From Acephala macrosclerotiorum (taxonomy: Eukaryota > Ascomycota > Leotiomycetes > Helotiales > Mollisiaceae), in contig MU119205.1 of NCBI GenBank assembly GCA_014904845.1, positions 620,001 to 684,000 of the forward strand: 64,000 nt of DNA. Reading direction: 5' to 3'. A program made the position numbers and the translations under genes. Position 1 is the first letter of the stretch; each line of letters starts with the position of its first letter. Below, piece after piece: positions 60,591 to 64,000 of this stretch. The notes under the pieces are model-generated. The model did no database searches. It was given only the letters and a program-made list of their open reading frames with translations, and had not been told where the DNA came from.

Positions 60591-62167
60591 ATGGGTATCT
60601 CATCTGAAGACAAGCAATTGACGGCTGTTGTCGCCACATCCGGCTCTTCGGTCAGTGACCGAGACCATGAGTCTAGGACACCACCAGCGAAGAAAACTTT
60701 AAGCAAGCGCATTCTAGCAGTCATATGGGACTCACTAGACAAGTCGCCCGAAGAGCGAACTCTCATCGCAAAGCTCGATTGGTTCATCCTCACTTATGTT
60801 TGCATTGCCTACTTCGTCAAGTACCTTGACCAGACCAATGTAAGAGCTGCTAGCTCCTCGCGAATGAGCACATTCTGACAACTCTAGGTCTCAAACGCAT
60901 ATGTCTCAGGCATGAAAGAAGACCTTAAACTCAAAGGCAATGATCTGAATCTCCTCACTACATACTGGACGATTGGCTACATAATCGGCCAATTCCCCTC
61001 CCAAATGGCCATGACCAAAATCCGCCCCTCCCTCTGGCTCCCCGCCATGGAAATAATCTGGTCCATCCTAACAATCTGCGTGGCAGGCGCCAAGAACCTC
61101 AACACTGTCTATGCGTGCGTCCCCCCGCCTTTCCTTTCCCTCCCTCTCTCCATAATTCAAACCAACCCCTCACAGACTCCGCTTCTTCATCGTCCTCCTA
61201 CGCCGGAATCATGACCCTCCTCGGCAACTTCTACACCCCCACTGAACTCGGAAAACGCTCTTGCATCTTCCAAGCCTCCTCATCCGCCGCCCAAATGTTC
61301 TCCGGCTATCTCCAAGCCGCCCTATACTCCGGCATGAACGGCCGCGGCGGCTTGCCAGCCTGGCGCTGGCTATTCATTTTCGACGGTATTATCGGAATCC
61401 CTATTGCTCTTTATGGATTATACGCTATCCCCGACGCACCATCCACATCTCGTAGCCGCTGGCTCAAACCCGAACAAAAAGCCTTGGCTATACAGCGCAT
61501 GGAAGCAGTAGGACGAAAGCCAGCGAAGCCCGTAACGAGGAAGACGTTTAAGGGTATTTTTACGGCCTGGCCTGTGTATCTCTTCACTATCGCTTTCATA
61601 TGCCATGTTCTTGGGATTCGGATTTATAGCTATTTCAACGTCTGGCTGAAATCTACGACACGGTACAGCGTCGAAGAGATAAACCTCATCCCCACTGCTG
61701 GGTACGGACTCCAGATCGCATTTACTCTGTCGTACGCCTGGACGAGCGATGCAATACAGATGCGGTGGCCAATCATAATCTTCGCTTGTCTCGTCGCTTT
61801 GACGGGGACGATCATATTATCAGTATATCCCGAACACAACCTAGCAGCCATGATGACAGGTTGGCTCCTCACCTTCTGCGAGACTGGCGCTGGGGCTCTC
61901 TTCATAACCTGGATTAACGAAGTTTGTTCGTTTAGTCAAGAGCATCGTCTCATCGTCATCGCGGTCGTCGAAACGATGTCTTTCACTTTGAATGCGTGGG
62001 TTCCGTTACTGGCGTATAACACTAGTGAAGCACCACACTTCAGATATGGGTATCAGTTGGCAGCTATGTTTTTTGCGCTGGAGATTTGTATGGTTGGAGT
62101 CATACTGTATGCACAGAGGAAAGGGTGGAATGTGGGGGACAAAGAGGAGAGGAACGGGGATGAATGA
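60591..62167 (+). CDS. MFS transporter, allantoate/pantothenate (Dal5/Liz1) family, frame-broken
   Basis: Exons 60591-60839, 60888-61114 and 61176-62167 by splice signals. Blocks: LDWFILTYVCIAYFVKYLDQTN, VSNAYVSGMKEDLKLKGNDL, TTYWTIGYIIGQFPSQMAM, YALRFFIVL, AGIMTLLGNFYTPTELGKRS, FQASSSAAQMFSGYLQAALY and ETGAGALFITWINEV. This is the anion:cation symporter subfamily of yeast Fen2/Dal5 and fission-yeast Liz1. After ALRFFIVL (codons to 61197) the frame must change to read YAGIMTLLG from 61199. About four residues of the usual ...LLES.. segment are missing, so the cell can make only the first 160 or so residues. No alternative splice restores frame. Otherwise the 12-helix protein is well preserved, so the loss is recent or a sequence error. 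Confidence 0.8.
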
Positions 62168-62887
62168 GGGTTATATCTCTCACTTCGAAACTTGGACTTA
62201 GAGTGAGAGATAACACTCAGGAAAATTCAGAATCAGAGGCCCTTTTTCAACTATTAATATAATGAAATACCTTGACCCTGACAATCTTTCAAATCCTCAA
62301 CTCCCATTCATCTTCCTTCTCTTATTTCGGCTAAAGGGAGTTCGTGCGTCGCCGATCCTTCTCGACATGCGCAAATAGTGGCCCCTCACCCAGGCTACCA
62401 CACTCCTCGATATTAAACACCATAAACATCATACGATGCGATTTGCAACAAAAAATAGACTTGGAAAGGATCGACATAGATGTTGTCAATTTCGCCCATA
62501 GATTGAGCGGCCAGCAGCCTTGGGTTGCACAGAGAACTTTCTGTGTGGCGTTGTGCATTCGCTAGCCTCTCCTTCCTTTTAATAAGATCGAGAAAAAGAA
62601 AAGGGGTAGCAGGTCGTTAGTCTCCCGAGTCTTGGAGCTGGAAAGAAAACATGAGTCGTGCTAGAAAGACCAAGTTCAAGCATCAATATTCCTTTTACTT
62701 GATACGCATCCGTATCTATAGAGCCTCGTAAGCTATGAACTCCCATCCCATCAATCCAGCGCCAAACCCACCCTAGTAGTGTGTGTGTTACAAAGCAAAC
62801 AGGTATCGTATCATTCATCTCATCCTTCATTCTCCAATCTTCACCCTCAATCTATCTTCTCCAACCCCGCACCCTCTCATCAACAAT
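62168..62887. other. Intergenic between convergent MFS and TPS1 genes
   Basis: 720 bp holding two 3' UTRs. No gene recognised. Confidence 0.45.
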
Positions 62888-64000
62888 CTAATCCTCATCC
62901 TCAACCTTCAGATCCCCCACATCCTCCGCCAACTCCGGCACCTCCGCCTGACTCGCCGCCCTCAACCTCTTCAGCTTCCTATCCGCATGATCACTAATCT
63001 TCACCAACTCCCCCACAAAACTCTCCCCCCACCACGCACTCGTATACTTAAACACATACTTCTCCAGCTTCTTAAAATTAATCTCTCTCTGCTCAGGACT
63101 CATCGTTACCGCGTCGTGGATCGCTCCTGCTAGTTCTTCAGTGTTCCAAGGGTTTACGATGAGGGCGCCGTTGAGGGATTGGGCGGCGCCGGTGAATTCA
63201 GAGAGGATCATTACTCCGTGGCGTTTGCGTTGCGTGGCGATGTATTCGTAGGAGACGAGGTTCATACCGTCTCTTGTTGATGAAACCAGACAAGCATCCG
63301 AGACAGCGTATAGAGCCGTCAATTCCTCGAAATTGACAGATTGGTGGAGGAAGTGGATAGGCATGAATTCGATTGTTCCAAATCTGCCATTGATGCGTCC
63401 AACAAGCTCGTTGACGACTGCTCGGAGATTCTGGTATTCTTCAACATCTTGTCGACTGGGGACGGCGACTTGGACGAGAACTACTTTGCCGATCCATTCG
63501 GGGTGTTCGGTGAGGAAGACTTCGAGGGCATGTAGCTTTTGTGGGACACCTTTGATGTAGTCCAATCGATCGACTCCGACAATAAGCTTGACGCCCTCGA
63601 ATTTGCGTTCCAGAACAGTAATACGATCTTGTACCGATTTCTTCTGCAAGCCCTCAATGAATTTCTCTGGATCGATACCGATAGGGAAAGCTGCAACAGT
63701 GACGAACTTTCCCTTGAACTCAACACCATTCGGAGTCGTAGGAGTTTCCCTGCTCCCTATTAGCTCTACCTTTTTATCTGCTAGCGGAAGTACTCACAGA
63801 ATTCTCGAACAACTACTCAAAAAATGTCTCGCATAATCATAAGTATGAAACCCGATCAAATCACAATGCAAAACCCCCAACAACAACGCCTCTCTGACCG
63901 GCAAAATCCTATAAATCTCACTCGATGGAAATGGCGTATGAAGAAAGAACCCAATCTTAACATTCTTCTTCGAATCCCCAATTTCCTCTCTCAACATCTC
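62888..64000 (-). CDS. TPS1: Trehalose-6-phosphate synthase, 3' part
   Basis: Minus strand; the gene's 5' part lies past 64000. Exon 63798 to beyond 64000 and final exon 62888-63749 are joined by a 48-bp intron (GTGAGT...GCAG). The acceptor at 63750 is chosen because it gives SRIL-ETPTTPNGVEF in frame. Conserved GT20 blocks: KIGFFLHTPFPSSEIYRILP, LIGFHTYDYARHFLSSC, GVDRLDYIKGVPQKLHALE (catalytic region), VPSRQDVEEYQNL, ALYAVSDACLVSSTRDGMNL, EYIATQ and LSEFTGAAQSL. Catalyses UDP-glucose + glucose-6-phosphate to trehalose-6-phosphate in the cytosol; in yeasts the product also restrains hexokinase. The C-terminus (LAEDVGDLKVEDED) is the short acidic tail usual in filamentous fungi. No phosphatase domain follows, so this is Tps1, not Tps2. 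Confidence 0.95.

Overview
This is a gene-dense window from a filamentous ascomycete (Pezizomycotina). The intron style supports this: short GT-AG introns, mostly 46-92 bp, several with TACTAAC/CTAAC-type branch points. So do the proteins, which include a Fus3/Kss1-type MAP kinase, Zn2Cys6 factors and PTH11-like receptor remains. The MAP kinase resembles those of Helotiales/Leotiomycetes, but that placement is an inference from recall, not a search. No phage, plasmid, CRISPR, rRNA or recognisable tRNA is seen.

Layout. 1-3.8 kb: the 3' end of an FSH-type serine hydrolase, then VID27. 4.6-9.9 kb: three dead genes in a row (PAP2 lipid phosphatase, secreted GH5 endoglucanase, PTH11-like receptor). 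Several of their stop codons are CpA-to-TpA changes, as expected from RIP. 11.8-23.5 kb: housekeeping block with a HIRIP3-like histone chaperone, AP-1 beta-adaptin (APL2), a BolA protein (BOL2/FRA2 type), NIF3, VPS51, RMI1 and the mating/invasive-growth-type MAP kinase. 25.7-33.8 kb: SEC24, a small one-TM protein and a Zn2Cys6 factor. 33.8-38.3 kb: a 4.4-kb stretch with no convincing gene. 38.3-50.2 kb: the MSN5/exportin-5 karyopherin, an EGH1-type steryl/ceramide glucosidase and SKI3. 51.6-54.7 kb: a dead sedolisin protease and a broken membrane-protein gene. 55.5-62.2 kb: an accessory group of Zn2Cys6 factor, M19 dipeptidase, GNAT acetyltransferase and an allantoate/pantothenate-family MFS carrier whose frame is broken. 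62.9-64 kb: the 3' part of TPS1, running off the window.

How the genes fit together. Membrane traffic is over-represented by coincidence (APL2, VPS51, SEC24). Several gene pairs are head-to-head over short spacers: BOL2/NIF3 (212 bp), VPS51/RMI1 (283 bp), the second Zn2Cys6 factor/M19 dipeptidase (325 bp), EGH1/SKI3 (522 bp) and SEC24/small TM protein (557 bp). I found no convincing unknown multi-gene system. The points most worth following are decayed secreted and receptor genes lying between intact core genes, frame breaks in two otherwise well-kept genes (NIF3, MFS carrier), and splice oddities in SEC24 and MSN5.
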